DNA of 64,000 nt, taken from Myxocyprinus asiaticus (taxonomy: Eukaryota > Chordata > Actinopteri > Cypriniformes > Catostomidae). The position numbers were made by a program, and so were the translations under genes. Each line of letters starts with the position of its first letter. Position 1 is the stretch's first letter. Below, one piece after another: positions 23,555 to 33,471 of this stretch. Below the pieces are notes generated by a model that was not told the DNA's origin, searched no databases, and saw only the letters and a program-made list of their open reading frames with translations. Location of the stretch: NCBI RefSeq assembly GCF_019703515.2, contig NC_059372.1, forward strand, positions 13,917,492-13,981,491. Reading direction: 5' to 3'.

Positions 23555-24799
23555 ATGCCTTATTCACTCTGTCATATGCAAAGTCCAAGAGGACAAGGAA
23601 ACGTTTCTATTAGTTGTACCAAAATGGCCCAACCAGCCATGGTTTCCAGAAATGATGGAGATGCTGTACAGCTCACCGTGGGAAATACCGCTGAGGAGGG
23701 ATATCCTCTCTCAGGCGCAAGGCACAATCTGACATCCCCAGCCCCAGCTGTGGAAACTGCATGTGTGGCCCCTGAACGGGGCACACTAGATGCGCCAGAA
23801 CTGATGCATTCAGTCATGAACACCATCTTACAAGCCAGAGCACAGTCCACGAGATGCTTCTACGTGCTAAAATGGACGCTGTTCACTGATTGGTGTCTCT
23901 TACATTGCAAATACTCCATAAACGGCCCAATACATGAAATTCTAATATTTCTTCAAGAGCGATTAGATGCAGGACTCACCCCGTCAATGCTCAAAGTGTA
24001 TGTGGCAACTATATCTGCGTATCATGCCCATGAAGCTGGTGCCTCTATAGGCAAGCATGATTTAATCATAAAGTTCCAGGGAGCAAGATTACACCCACCT
24101 CAGCCGGCTACAGTCCCGACTTGGGACTTAACTTTAGTCCTAAAAGCTCTCACAGGCCCCCCCCCCCCCTTTGAGCCTTTGGACTCTGTTGATTTGCACA
24201 TGCTCTCCGTTAAGACTACACTACTGCTGGCTCTGGCCTCAGTAACATGGTTAGGTGACCTGCATGCACTATCAGTCGACAGTTCATGTCTGGAGTTTGG
24301 CCCCAGTCTTTCAAGAACCACTGTCAAACCCAGGAAAGGCTATGACCCTAAGATCCTAACCACGCCCTTCAAAGCACAGGTGGTTTACCTTCAGGCCTTC
24401 TTCCCTCCTCCATTTGATTCGGATGAGGAACAATCATTGCATTTGTTATGCCCTATGCGGGCACTACATGCATATGTTGAACGTACTTGCCAGTTCAGAC
24501 TGTCTGATCAGCTCTTTATATGCTATGGAGGATGCACAAAAGGAATGTCCATCTCCAAGCAAAGGCTGTCTCACTGGATTGTTGATGCAATTGCCTTGGC
24601 TTATGAGTCGCGGGGTAAGACTTGCCCAATTGGGGTTAAAGCACACTCAAGTAGAGGCATGGCCTCCTCATGGGCATGGACGAATGGTGTGTCCTTACAA
24701 GACATATGTTTTGCAGCAGGATGGTCCTCTCAAAACACTTTTGCAAGGTTTTTCAACCTAGACGTAATGTCTCTTTCTTCACAAGTCCTCTCTGTTTAG
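23555..24799 (+). pseudogene. DIRS tyrosine recombinase, open but key residues changed
   Basis: The family cuts and rejoins DNA through a 3'-phosphotyrosine bond, using an R...H-x-x-R...Y set, to insert a circular DIRS DNA. This frame is open for 414 codons. N-terminal core-binding part: VMNTILQARAQSTRCFYVLKW and LQERLDAGLTPSMLKVYVAT (about 87-150). Catalytic domain from about residue 205. The first-arginine block reads SVTWLGDLHALS where copy 2 has SVKRVGDLHPLS, so the arginine is replaced. The H-x-x-R block KAHSSRGMAS is kept. The last block reads GWSSQNTFARFFNLDV where I expect FARFY, so the nucleophilic tyrosine appears to be phenylalanine. A C13 run (24157-24169) encodes prolines in frame. 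The N-terminal 40 residues overlap the polymerase ORF in another frame, as in known DIRS elements. Recombinase activity is unlikely. Confidence 0.75.
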
Positions 24800-24918
24800 A
24801 GCACTTGCTATTCATTGGCCAAATATATATACTTATGGCCCTCCCTTTAAGTATGGGCTCCCCATTATTTACACAACCGCCCGCCTGCAATCTCTAACGT
24901 GATTCAGCAATGTAGAGA
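24800..24918 (+). other. 3' tail of DIRS copy 1
   Basis: This is non-coding sequence after the recombinase stop (CTTATGGCCCTCCCTTTAAG, then CGCCCGCCTGCAATCTC), assumed to belong to the DIRS 3' region. The exact end next to the hAT right arm is estimated. Confidence 0.4.
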
Positions 24919-25083
24919 ACTAGCGTAAATCATCATGAAAATGAACACTTCACAGTTCATACAGATTTGATAGGCTGCTGATAAATATATCTCTGATGAT
25001 GATATCATCACGTGGGCCACAAAAGATCGCTCGAGGGCCGCATGCGGACCACAGGCCACGTGTTGAGTAGCACTGGCCTATAC

Positions 25084-25980
25084 TGTTTGCATGTGCTGCA
25101 TGCTTTACAGTGAATGTGTGAAGCTGCTCATATGTTGAAAACACCATGTTATAAGCATCACATGCACTGTGAATGATGTAGTAAATAACAGAACAAAACG
25201 CGCTGAAGCACGTAGGGCCTGCAGTCAAGCACAGCATTTTGTGCTTAAGTAATTTCACTGGGCTATAACCAACTGCTTATCTGGAGGTGTGAAGCTACTG
25301 CCAAAAAGAGGGAAAAACTGAAAAGTCTTCATGTCAAAATAAAAGCTTCAGCCAAAATAAATGCTCGATTCAACTTACAACAGAAAAACATTACTAATGT
25401 ATAGTAAAATTAAATATTCACTGAAGAAATAATAGTAACTGTTATTGTTGTTATTATAATTTTTAATGAATAAAATGAATATAGTCTGTTTTCTGCACTT
25501 CAGTCCGCGCTGGGTGAGCAAGTGGTGCTCTCTGGACGGCATTATCCATTATCCATTATAATACTATAATACAGAATTTGAAAGGGGGTTTTGTATCTTT
25601 TGGTTAAAACTTTTTATGTTTCCATGATGTTTTGACATTTCCGTGGAATGCATATTATGAATTTGTAATGTTCAATCATATACAGTACATACATGTAAAA
25701 TGTGAGTTTTGTTGTTTTGAACTCCAAAAACAGACATTTGTTTTAGAATTACAATATAACCTTTTTTCCCCGTATCAATCATAATGTTATCATATTTAGT
25801 TATTTTTTGTAGCCTATCTTTTTATTTTCTAGTTATCTTTCAACGTGGCTTTCTTTAAAATTTTGGCCTGTCATGTGTTCAACAGATCCAATCCATATTC
25901 AATGGAAATTATTTAATGTTAGAACAGTAAAATAGCTTTTGTACCTCTTAGAACATTTTAAAGCATAATTTAAATCAGTG
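25084..25980. other. AT-rich non-coding DNA
   Basis: No gene is seen. A short ATTATCC/ATTATAATACTATAAT patch lies near 25540-25570. Confidence 0.5.
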
Positions 25981-26260
25981 ATCTGATTGACAAAATACGG
26001 TAAGTGGCAAATTATCAGTATCAGCCTATAGGTCTATAGGTTTTTCTTAAAATCGGTATTGGTATTCGTCCAAATTTTTCATATTAATGCATCCCTAATA
26101 TTTACTTTTAAATTGTGTGTTCAATAGTATATCATTCATTTTTGCTGTGGTATCAAAATTGCCATCGAGAATTGTGAAATTTTACTAGTATCGGTACAGA
26201 CTACAAAATTGTGGAACTATTCCATTCTGAACATACAGTACCTCAAAACAGTATTGTTAT
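25981..26260. repeat. Diverged fragments of fish DNA repeats
   Basis: TATCAGTATCAGCC to AATGCATCCCTAAT (about 26015-26100) and GTATCAAAATTGCCATCGAG to TACTAGTATCGGTACAG (about 26148-26200) resemble the degenerate TATCGGTATCGG-type repeats common in fish. The class is not resolved. Confidence 0.35.
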
Positions 26261-26261
26261 G

Positions 26262-28068
26262 ACTTTATATACTTCACACTGTCTGTGTGATTAGCTCCCT
26301 CGCTGGTCTTCACTTCCTCCTGCTCTTTTTATTGCTCTCAGCTTGTCTCTCTTCTTTGCTGGGGAAGCACAGAGAAACTCAGCCAGCATGCCTCCAAAAA
26401 CACCAGAGAAGATTAGCCTCCATTTTCTACTCAATCAGCTCCTACTTTGCCCAGACTATGACATGTAATTTGATTTCATCTTTGCCTCACACTGGCATGT
26501 TCACACCTCAAGCCTGCCTGCAATTAAGATGGAGGTGCTGGGGATGCGGCGAGCAAGCAGTCTGAGAATTATGGGATTTCACAGCATCTTCCAGCTTGGC
26601 GAAAATCTCCTTCCTCTCTACAATTATCAGAGAAGAGTGCCGCCTTCTTGTTCATCTGCTTGATAGTGGCACTTTTCAGCACAAAGTGTTAATGAGAGTG
26701 CATGAATAAAGAATAAGATGGATGCTAACCCTGCTAATCCTGAAAAAAGTAATCAGCTTTTCAGGTTGCAAGAGCGAGACACAGAGCGAGAGAGAGTCTT
26801 TTGATTGCTTTTGCCCGCAATCAACAAAAACACAGAGATACCAGTGAGTCAGATATTGAGTGATTGTTCTGGATCCGCTCCTAATGAGAGATTTTCTCAC
26901 TTGCAGCGAAACTGAGAATGCCAGAACCAAAGAGTGTTGTTAAGACCACTTAGTTGAAGAGTTGCTTCATGCTGTTTTGTGAAAAATATTGATGTTTTTG
27001 TCTGTATGTCTTATAAAGCAGAGAGCTAATCTGAACTAGAAGAATCTGTTCAAATTTACGCATTTCTACACACACACAAAGCATATGCATGCTTGGGGTT
27101 GCTTTGACAACTTACGTACTTCTGACTACTACCTAGCTCTGTCACTAGATGATGTGCTTGGTGTGTTGGCTAGTCGTGAATCAAATACTCAAATAAGAGG
27201 GAAATTTCCCTATCCATAAACATCATCCCAGTATATTTGCTTGCGAATATATTTGGAAGTACATGAAAGATAAAATAAAATAAAACTGGAGCGTTTGACT
27301 TTACACAAAGCACATTACAAGCTAACCACACTGCTGCTGTGGACATATGAGGTAGTCTGTGTCCATTTAAGTCTGAAACATACTCTACTCTAGTACGTGA
27401 ACGCAGACACCTCTAGCTACACAAGCTCGATTTTGTACATTGCTGCATTCCGAAATATGTGTGTCTGCAATTCATAACTCAACACAGCTAAATGCCCTTG
27501 AGGACATTAGTGTGAACCTCTACGGTGAGTTTTCTTTGTAATGGCCGAACAACCATTTGAAGAGAATATTCCTAAGTATGGTAAAGTCATTATATTTATA
27601 GCAACTTACCTGAATAATAACCCATCCGATTTTATGACACAAACTTTTGAAGATAATTTTATCAACCCCCTCCCCTTGAGTACTGAGGATTGTTTTTACT
27701 GCCAGTAGCACAAGAATGCACGTTAGTATGTTCAGCTGTGTTGGCAATGTGTTGGCCGAGTGCTTAGGTCTGTGTTCATGTACTTGTGTTAAGTACTGTA
27801 TGTTTTTGGCCTTAGAGTGTTCACAGAAATGTATAAGCCAAAATTCCCATGAACTGCCATGAATCTAATCATGCGTCTCCCAAAAGCTGACAGATACTAT
27901 GAGTGAGTGGAACATGACTGTTTTTGCATGTTTATGATAATGAAAGAAAGATAAGTCTTTTTTTTCCTCTGAAATGGTGACTTTTTGCTAGCGCTGCAGA
28001 AAATTGGATTCTCTGCAAGGTTTGAAAGGCACAAATGCTACATGCTCTTGGCTTACCTCATAGGACCA
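26262..28068. other. Mostly repeat-free non-coding DNA
   Basis: No gene is supported. The block 26380-26940 is repeat-free, balanced in composition and dense in homeobox-like and E-box-like words, so it is a candidate conserved element (see findings). 27000-28068 shows nothing further. Confidence 0.4.
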
Positions 28069-28085
28069 GAGAGAGAGAGAGAGAG
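28069..28085 (+). repeat. (GA)n microsatellite
   Basis: About eight GA units form an uninterrupted run. Confidence 0.9.
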
Positions 28086-28089
28086 TTCT

Positions 28090-28240
28090 TAGGAGGTATT
28101 TTCCTCAGGCAGCAGGTGACACATAAAAACGAACGATGGCAATATTAGCTTGGCAACCAGGCTGATGTTATTGCGTTTTTATGCGCCTGGGGAAATCACC
28201 TAGTCTGTGGCAGCAGAAAATGATTATTGAGAGCTAATAG
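28090..28240. promoter_or_regulatory. Candidate regulatory block with mirrored CATAAAAACG
   Basis: CATAAAAACG (28122-28131) and its exact reverse complement CGTTTTTATG (28174-28183) flank a 42-bp core containing GGCAATATTAGCTTGGC. CATAAA is a Cdx/posterior-Hox type core. The region is free of recognisable repeats. Function is inferred from motif layout only. Confidence 0.3.
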
Positions 28241-28574
28241 GGTGAAATGTTTAATATAAAAGATAGAACAGACGAAATCATTCACTGCTCCATGGGGAAC
28301 AAATTAAGAAGGAGAGATTGTGAAGGTGCACGACAATGCGGTAGAAAGATGGTGCTTATTACTGCAGAAGCAGTTGCACCTTTACAGGAGCACAAAGCAC
28401 AGAGCAACATTTCAGAGGCAGGAGGTTAAGAGACTGACTGTCCATGTCCCTCAGTTCCTTTGTAAGGGGAACATTTGTTTACAGGAGAATTTGTTTCTAT
28501 TCCTATAAGACCAGCAGAGGTCCAGGACATTTCTGTAGAAAAGATGATACCATTTAATCACAAAAATAGGATGT

Positions 28575-28865
28575 GTGTCTCCACATGGTTGTTTTGTCTC
28601 CCCTTTTATTTTTGTTATATACACCAATAATTGCACCAGTCACTTTCAAGATAGACATACTATCAAATTCGCAGACGACATAGCAATAGTGAGTTTACTG
28701 CAAAATCAGGAAAACCACCATGGACCCATTTTAGATGAGTTTTTTGAATGGTGTGAAACTACTGTTTTATTTTAAATACAGATAAGACAAAGAAAATGTA
28801 TACTGATTTTAGGAAAACATCAAAAACTTCATCCTGCACCATTATTAAGGGTAAGATTATATAAT
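28575..28865 (+). pseudogene. LINE reverse transcriptase fragment
   Basis: A 66-codon frame (28575-28775) carries RT motif B (the GCFVSPFIFVIYTNNCTS block) and an intact catalytic motif C (TIKFADDIAIVSLL). Coding homology continues in another frame to about 28865 (IQIRQRKCI, then FRKTSK...SCTIIKG). It lacks all upstream domains and a 3' end. The best match in style is the Jockey/Rex-like superfamily of fish. It is a short dead fragment. Confidence 0.7.
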
Positions 28866-28869
28866 CAGT

Positions 28870-30420
28870 GGAAGACAAAGTTTGCCGGCGGCCTCACGAT
28901 CGGTATTGTTTACAGTTAATGCATGTTATTACCATACAGTTCTTACTTAATCATGACAAACTATAAATCATAAGAAAGGTGAACTGCATCTTTGATATTT
29001 CATTACAGTTTTACTAGAAATGTTACAGCGAGAGTAATTTCTTAATTTATGTCAACATACAGTATCAAAACATCAAAAAGACAGTTATTAAAATGAAACC
29101 ATAATAATGATTCACATACAGTGTAAAACTCCCAATGATTTATCTCTTGCGGGTTTCAGTGAACAACATTCAATAGAATGTTTATTGCAAAAGTTTGCAC
29201 ATTTACAGAAGTATTGATGGATTCTAATTTGTTTACTAAACATTTCTTCAGAAATAACTATCATTCATGTCCATTTTGCACTAAATTATGCATTCTAAAG
29301 CGCTCTAATATTGTCATATTGTGTAAATTACTGATATTACTGAAATTAATCATATTGTGTAAAATACTCACGTCAACCTATCGTTAAACTCCAACAGAAA
29401 ATACCTGCACTTCTTCACAGTGAAGAGCACTTGTGCGCTCATGGTTGCAAGATTGCACAAATAAAGCATGACACTGGCAGAATATTTCCAAACTGTGCAG
29501 ATGTAAAGATCTAAATGGGGGAGTGCATCTCTTGATAGCTGGCAACCCCAAACATGCCTAAACTGCGATCTACACTGCTTGTCTAATTGCTGTCATTACC
29601 ACATGTAAAGAATTAAAATAGTTTACTTGCACGATTAGTAATTCATGGCACAGTTGATCTAAAGGGGATGGTAAGGGGTGATGGTGGTTTAACAAGGGGG
29701 TTGCTTTTTGCTATTTCTTTCAACAAGGGGGATGGCATCCCCTCGCATCCCCCTTCAGCTCATACCCTGCCTATATAGAAGTAAACCCCGATAGGTTACT
29801 TTCACGTTCCAAATGCGGACATGTGAAAAGGGTCCATTGGAAATAATGTGCCTGTAAATACATAGACAAACATCTGTTTCAATGAAAGAAACGGCTTAAA
29901 ATGGCACATACGAACTAATCAGCTCTGCTAATGGAACTGTGAATCGGTTTGCCATCTATGCTGTGTATCCCTCTTCACTTTTTCATATCTATATATATAT
30001 ATATATTTCTACTATATTTGCTCCCTTTCTCTGCCATTTCCTGTTTGTCAAGCACATACTGGAATCTGTTTCCTTTTTTTCCTGACTTTTCTATCTCAGA
30101 CATCTGAACACTCCTTGTGGTCTTGTCATCTTGATCTACTTTCCTGTCTCTAACTTTCTTGTCATAATATTTCTATTTCTTTAGTCCCTCTATCCTTTTC
30201 CTATTCCAGGATGGACCAAAATATATTTATATTGTAATTTCTCCTGTACTTTTACATCTGTGCTCTCAATATGGCTATCTTTTTCTTGCATAAAAAGACA
30301 TCAGGAACTTTGATCTTGAACTGATACTTTACCTTCACAATGAAACTATTTAGAAAGGTGCAAAAACAGCAACAGACATTTAGGGGTGTGCAATATAAGC
30401 AAACATTATTATCACAATAT
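28870..30420. other. AT-rich non-coding DNA
   Basis: Contains an (AT)8 run at 29991-30006. The text near 29655-29760 repeats AAGGGGATGG/CAAGGGGGATGG words but shows no defined element. No gene is seen. Confidence 0.45.
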
Positions 30421-30423
30421 TCT

Positions 30424-31031
30424 TTATTAGGTACACCTGTATACCTACTTATTCATGCAAATATCTAATCAGTCAATCATATGGCAGCAGTACAATGCAT
30501 AAAATCACGCAAATACGTGTCAGGAGCTTCAGATAATGTTCACTGAGGCTGAGGCTCGATTTCACAGATGGTAAGCCCACTGCAGCCTCAGCTTTCTGTT
30601 CTTGGCTGACACAAGTGGAGCCTACTTGTTTTTCTGCTGTTGTTGCCCATCCGCCTCAAGATTCAACTTGTTGTGCATTCTGAGATGCTATTCTGCTCAC
30701 TAAAATTGTTCAGAGTGGTTATCTGAGTTACCGTAGCCTTTCTGTCAGCTCGAACCAGTCTGGCTAATCTCTGTTGACCTCTGTCATTAATAAGGCCTTT
30801 CCATCTGCAGAACTGCCACTCACTGGATGTTTTTTTGTTTTTGGCACCAAAAATCATGCCACGGTTGAAACTGAGATATTTTTTTCCCCATTCTGATGGT
30901 TGATGTGAACATTAACTGAAGCTTTTGACCCGTATCTGCATGATTTTATGCATTGCACTGCTGCCACACGATTGGCCGATTAGATCATCGTATGAATACA
31001 TAGGCGTACAGGTGTACCTAATAAAGTGGTT
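30424..31031 (-). mobile_element. Internally deleted Tc1-like transposon
   Basis: The ends are inverted: TTTATTAGGTACACCTGTAT at about 30424-30443 and the ACAGGTGTACCTAATAAAG form at 31009-31027. The second inner words (AATCAGTCAATCATATGGCA on the left; CACGATTGGCCGATTAGATC on the right) are also mirrored. The minus strand carries a transposase scrap (30663-30857: QRLARLVRADRKATVTQITT), the N-terminal DNA-binding region of a Tc1-like transposase. At about 0.6 kb it is roughly a third of a full element, so it is non-autonomous by deletion. Related fragments lie in the GGAA tract at 62537 and 63049. Confidence 0.8.
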
Positions 31032-31197
31032 ATGAGTGTATAAAGAAAGATTCAGATATTTCTTGATTTATGGAGACAGTTTTGGAATTATTTATGTCTA
31101 TATTTTCATGTTCTCCACCTAATACAGCAACATAGGTCAATAAAACATCAAAAGTGACCCACAATGTCACACAAGCAGTTTTAAGATGAGGCTTTTT

Positions 31198-31443
31198 CTA
31201 AAGCATCTGACAGCTTTCAACATACATAATACATAAAAATGTGTTCCTATCAATTTCAGATGCTACTCTGTTCGTAATTTGCCTGTTCTGTAATTCAAAT
31301 GTCATTTCAAACCCCAATCTTCTTAGTTGTTTACTCAAGCCCAGCATCTTATGTTTTAATGCATCAACGCAGTCCCCTCCTGCACTGGTCCCATGGTGGA
31401 TCTCATTCTTGTTGACCTTCCGTGGGAGATGCCCTCTGTCCTT
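31198..31443 (-). CDS. Candidate host exon, function unknown
   Basis: On the minus strand a pyrimidine-rich stretch ends in CTCTCTCCATCAG, a good splice-acceptor shape. From there a frame of 81 codons is open: KDRGHLPRKVNKNEIHHG, DALKHKMLGLSKQLRRLGFE, MTFELQNRQITNRVASEIDR, NTFL, and a stop at 31198. The middle looks like a real amphipathic helical protein (regularly spaced K/R and L). I do not recognise the family. A possible donor (GTATGT) lies near the end, so it could be internal or terminal. It could also be a chance frame; no neighbouring exon was found. Confidence 0.3.
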   Translation of the reverse strand, partial: KDRGHLPRKVNKNEIHHGTSAGGDCVDALKHKMLGLSKQLRRLGFEMTFELQNRQITNRVASEIDRNTFLCIMYVESCQML

Positions 31444-31472
31444 CTGATGGAGAGAGGCATGGAGAAGAGGAA

Positions 31473-31492
31473 TTTTTTTTTGGGGGGGGGGG
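31473..31492 (+). repeat. T9G11 homopolymer pair
   Basis: T9 (31473-31481) is directly followed by G11 (31482-31492). On the minus strand this is a C-then-A tract just upstream of the candidate acceptor. Confidence 0.9.
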
Positions 31493-31499
31493 CATAATC

Positions 31500-32957
31500 T
31501 GCAGGTCTCAGGGGACATTCTGCAGGTGTGCTCATCTGCTGGCTTCGAGAGAAAGACAGAGAAAGGTGGCAGAGAGTAAGAGACAGACCCAATTTTCCCT
31601 CTCCTTCAGTGAAGGGCAGCCAAGTCTACAGAACAAGTGCAGGGGGTGGAAGTATGTCTTGGCCGGGATAATGTTGGGAGCAGCCTGAATTATCAAAATA
31701 ATATGGATGAACATGTGCTGAATAATTCCATGTGTCATATTAGAAAAAGGCAAGGAAATGTCATTAAATTGAAAAACCTGAGGTGCACTCAAAGTATACT
31801 TAGACACATAATCTCCTGGTTGTGAAGTCAATGATCGCATGTCATTTTCACCATGGCCTACTACCATACATTGATATCAGGGGTGTAGGAATCATCTGAA
31901 AAGTAGGGGGACACAATATAAAACTTGCTTAGGAATATATAAACTTTGTGGATGTCGTACAAAACCAGACGTAAAGCTGTATGAAGTCAGAGATGAGATC
32001 GAGCTTGAACCACATTGTGAGGTCATTCCAGTTACTCTTAATTAGTCTCTGCCTCTCAGGTACGCAAGGCACCTGTCATAACACATCTCTTCCAATGTCG
32101 ACTGCACTGTACAGGACCTCAGCCACAGGTCCTCTCTTTCAAGGACTTGATGACATGGCACAATGCTTCTTATACTGTATATAGTGACATTCTACACCTT
32201 TTTAAAGAATATTTTTGTTTTGCCTGAAGTCTTCTTCAGACTAGACACATAAATGACACTCATAAGTAACTGATTAAAACACTCTACATAGGCTGTTATT
32301 TGCTCCACCACAGTTGATTCCTCATCAGCCTGTCTGGCAAAATGTGGAGCACCTTTCTGGAATTGGTGTGATGCCCTAATAAGAATAAAAATATAAACAC
32401 CACTTAAGTATTGGGTAAAACATATTTTTTATTATTATTTTTTTTTATTTTATTATTATTTTATTAGATAAATCTGTTTTAATAAATTGTTAAGTATTGG
32501 ATGAACAATAAATATAATGTTTAATCAACATTTCATATGTCTTGAAGTTTTTAACCCTTTAAGCTCGGAAATGGCAGCCACTGAGAAAAACAATATTAAT
32601 AACTACAATCTTGAACAACACAAAATAGGTATTGATTTAAAGCTTAGAAGCTGTACTTTACAGTGCATGTAGGCATTATGACCAAAACTGAACAAGTACT
32701 TTCAAATTTGTAGACAAATCAGAAGTGTCCGTTCTGAAAATTAATTAATAATTTTGCACTGTACATATTATTGTAAAAACATCAAACTTATCAAATAGCC
32801 ATATGTCATACGAAGCACAATGTGTTATCTGGCTAAAAACACGTTAGATTTCCTGGATCAGATGGATTCATTAGAAACGTTGTCCAGCGTCATGGAACAC
32901 TGATGTGTAACACATGAATACACCAATTGTATTAGGATTCAGATTGCTGCAACCAGA
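31500..32957. other. Non-coding DNA
   Basis: No supported gene. A T/A-rich low-complexity patch lies at 32420-32470. Minus-strand frames over 31356-31867 are overlapping and featureless. Confidence 0.45.
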
Positions 32958-32965
32958 GGTAGAAG

Positions 32966-33463
32966 CAGTGTTGGGTGTAATGCATTACTAAGTAATTTTT
33001 TACTTTAATTAAATTACATTTTCATTGAAAAAAGTCAAGTAAGGGATTATAATTAATTTTTCAGTAATTTAATTACAGTTACTTCTGAAGTAATTGCATT
33101 AAATACTCTATAGACTATAGAACAATTCTTAATAAAACAATAGTGAATTTAAATTTAAATTTAACGTCTAATGTTAAATTATTTTTTTTTTTTCTAATTT
33201 AACGCTGCCCCCTTAAATTCTCTGGCCAGTTCATGAATAATTTATTTGATTTTATATTATTTATTTGAAAGAATTAAAAGAATAGTTTCATGTCTATCCT
33301 TGTATTTTTCATTTGGTTGAGGTTGATAAGGGTTTTAGAAAGTAATTAGTAATAAGTAATGCAATTACTTTTCAGACAGAGTAATTAGTACAGTAATCTA
33401 ATTACACTGTAGAAGATGTAATTAGTAGTTAATTCTTTTTTCAGAGTAACTTACCCAACACTG
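32966..33463. mobile_element. hAT MITE with 8-bp target duplication
   Basis: The ends are CAGTGTTGGG (32966-32975) and CCCAACACTG (33454-33463), perfect inverted repeats. Flanking 8-mers GGTAGAAG (32958-32965) and GGTGGAAG (33464-33471) match at 7 of 8. The inside is AT-rich with mirrored blocks of TAATTACTT/AAGTAATTAC type. At 498 bp with no ORF it is a non-autonomous hAT-like element. Confidence 0.85.
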
Positions 33464-33471
33464 GGTGGAAG

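Larger units (their letters stand above)
18977..24918 (+). mobile_element. DIRS-type retrotransposon copy 1 (5' truncated)
   Basis: DIRS elements encode a Gag-like protein, a reverse transcriptase/RNase H and a tyrosine recombinase that inserts a circular DNA copy without target duplication. All three occur here in order: Gag-like 18977-19720, RT/RNase H 19890-21496, recombinase 23555-24799. The 5' part of the Gag-like ORF and the 5' terminal repeat are missing; homology to copy 2 (position 46137 onward) starts at about 18977. A 2.0-kb LTR (21497-23539) splits the element between RNase H and recombinase. A 3' tail continues to about 24918, where hAT sequence resumes. Confidence 0.85.
12979..25075. 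mobile_element. hAT-type element, 12.1 kb with nested insertions
   Basis: The left end begins CAGGGCTACTCAAC (12979-12992). The right end is GTTGAGTAGCACTG (25062-25075), its reverse complement at 13 of 14 bases. Flanking 8-mers are GCCTACAC (12971-12978) and GCCTATAC (25076-25083), identical at 7 of 8. Known of the family: hAT transposons start CAG...CTACTCAA-like and make 8-bp target duplications. Only about 90 bp of left arm and 155 bp of right arm remain as hAT sequence; the rest is later insertions (Tc1-like, LTRs, LINEs, DIRS). No hAT transposase is visible, so the original was probably a short non-autonomous element. Confidence 0.8.
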
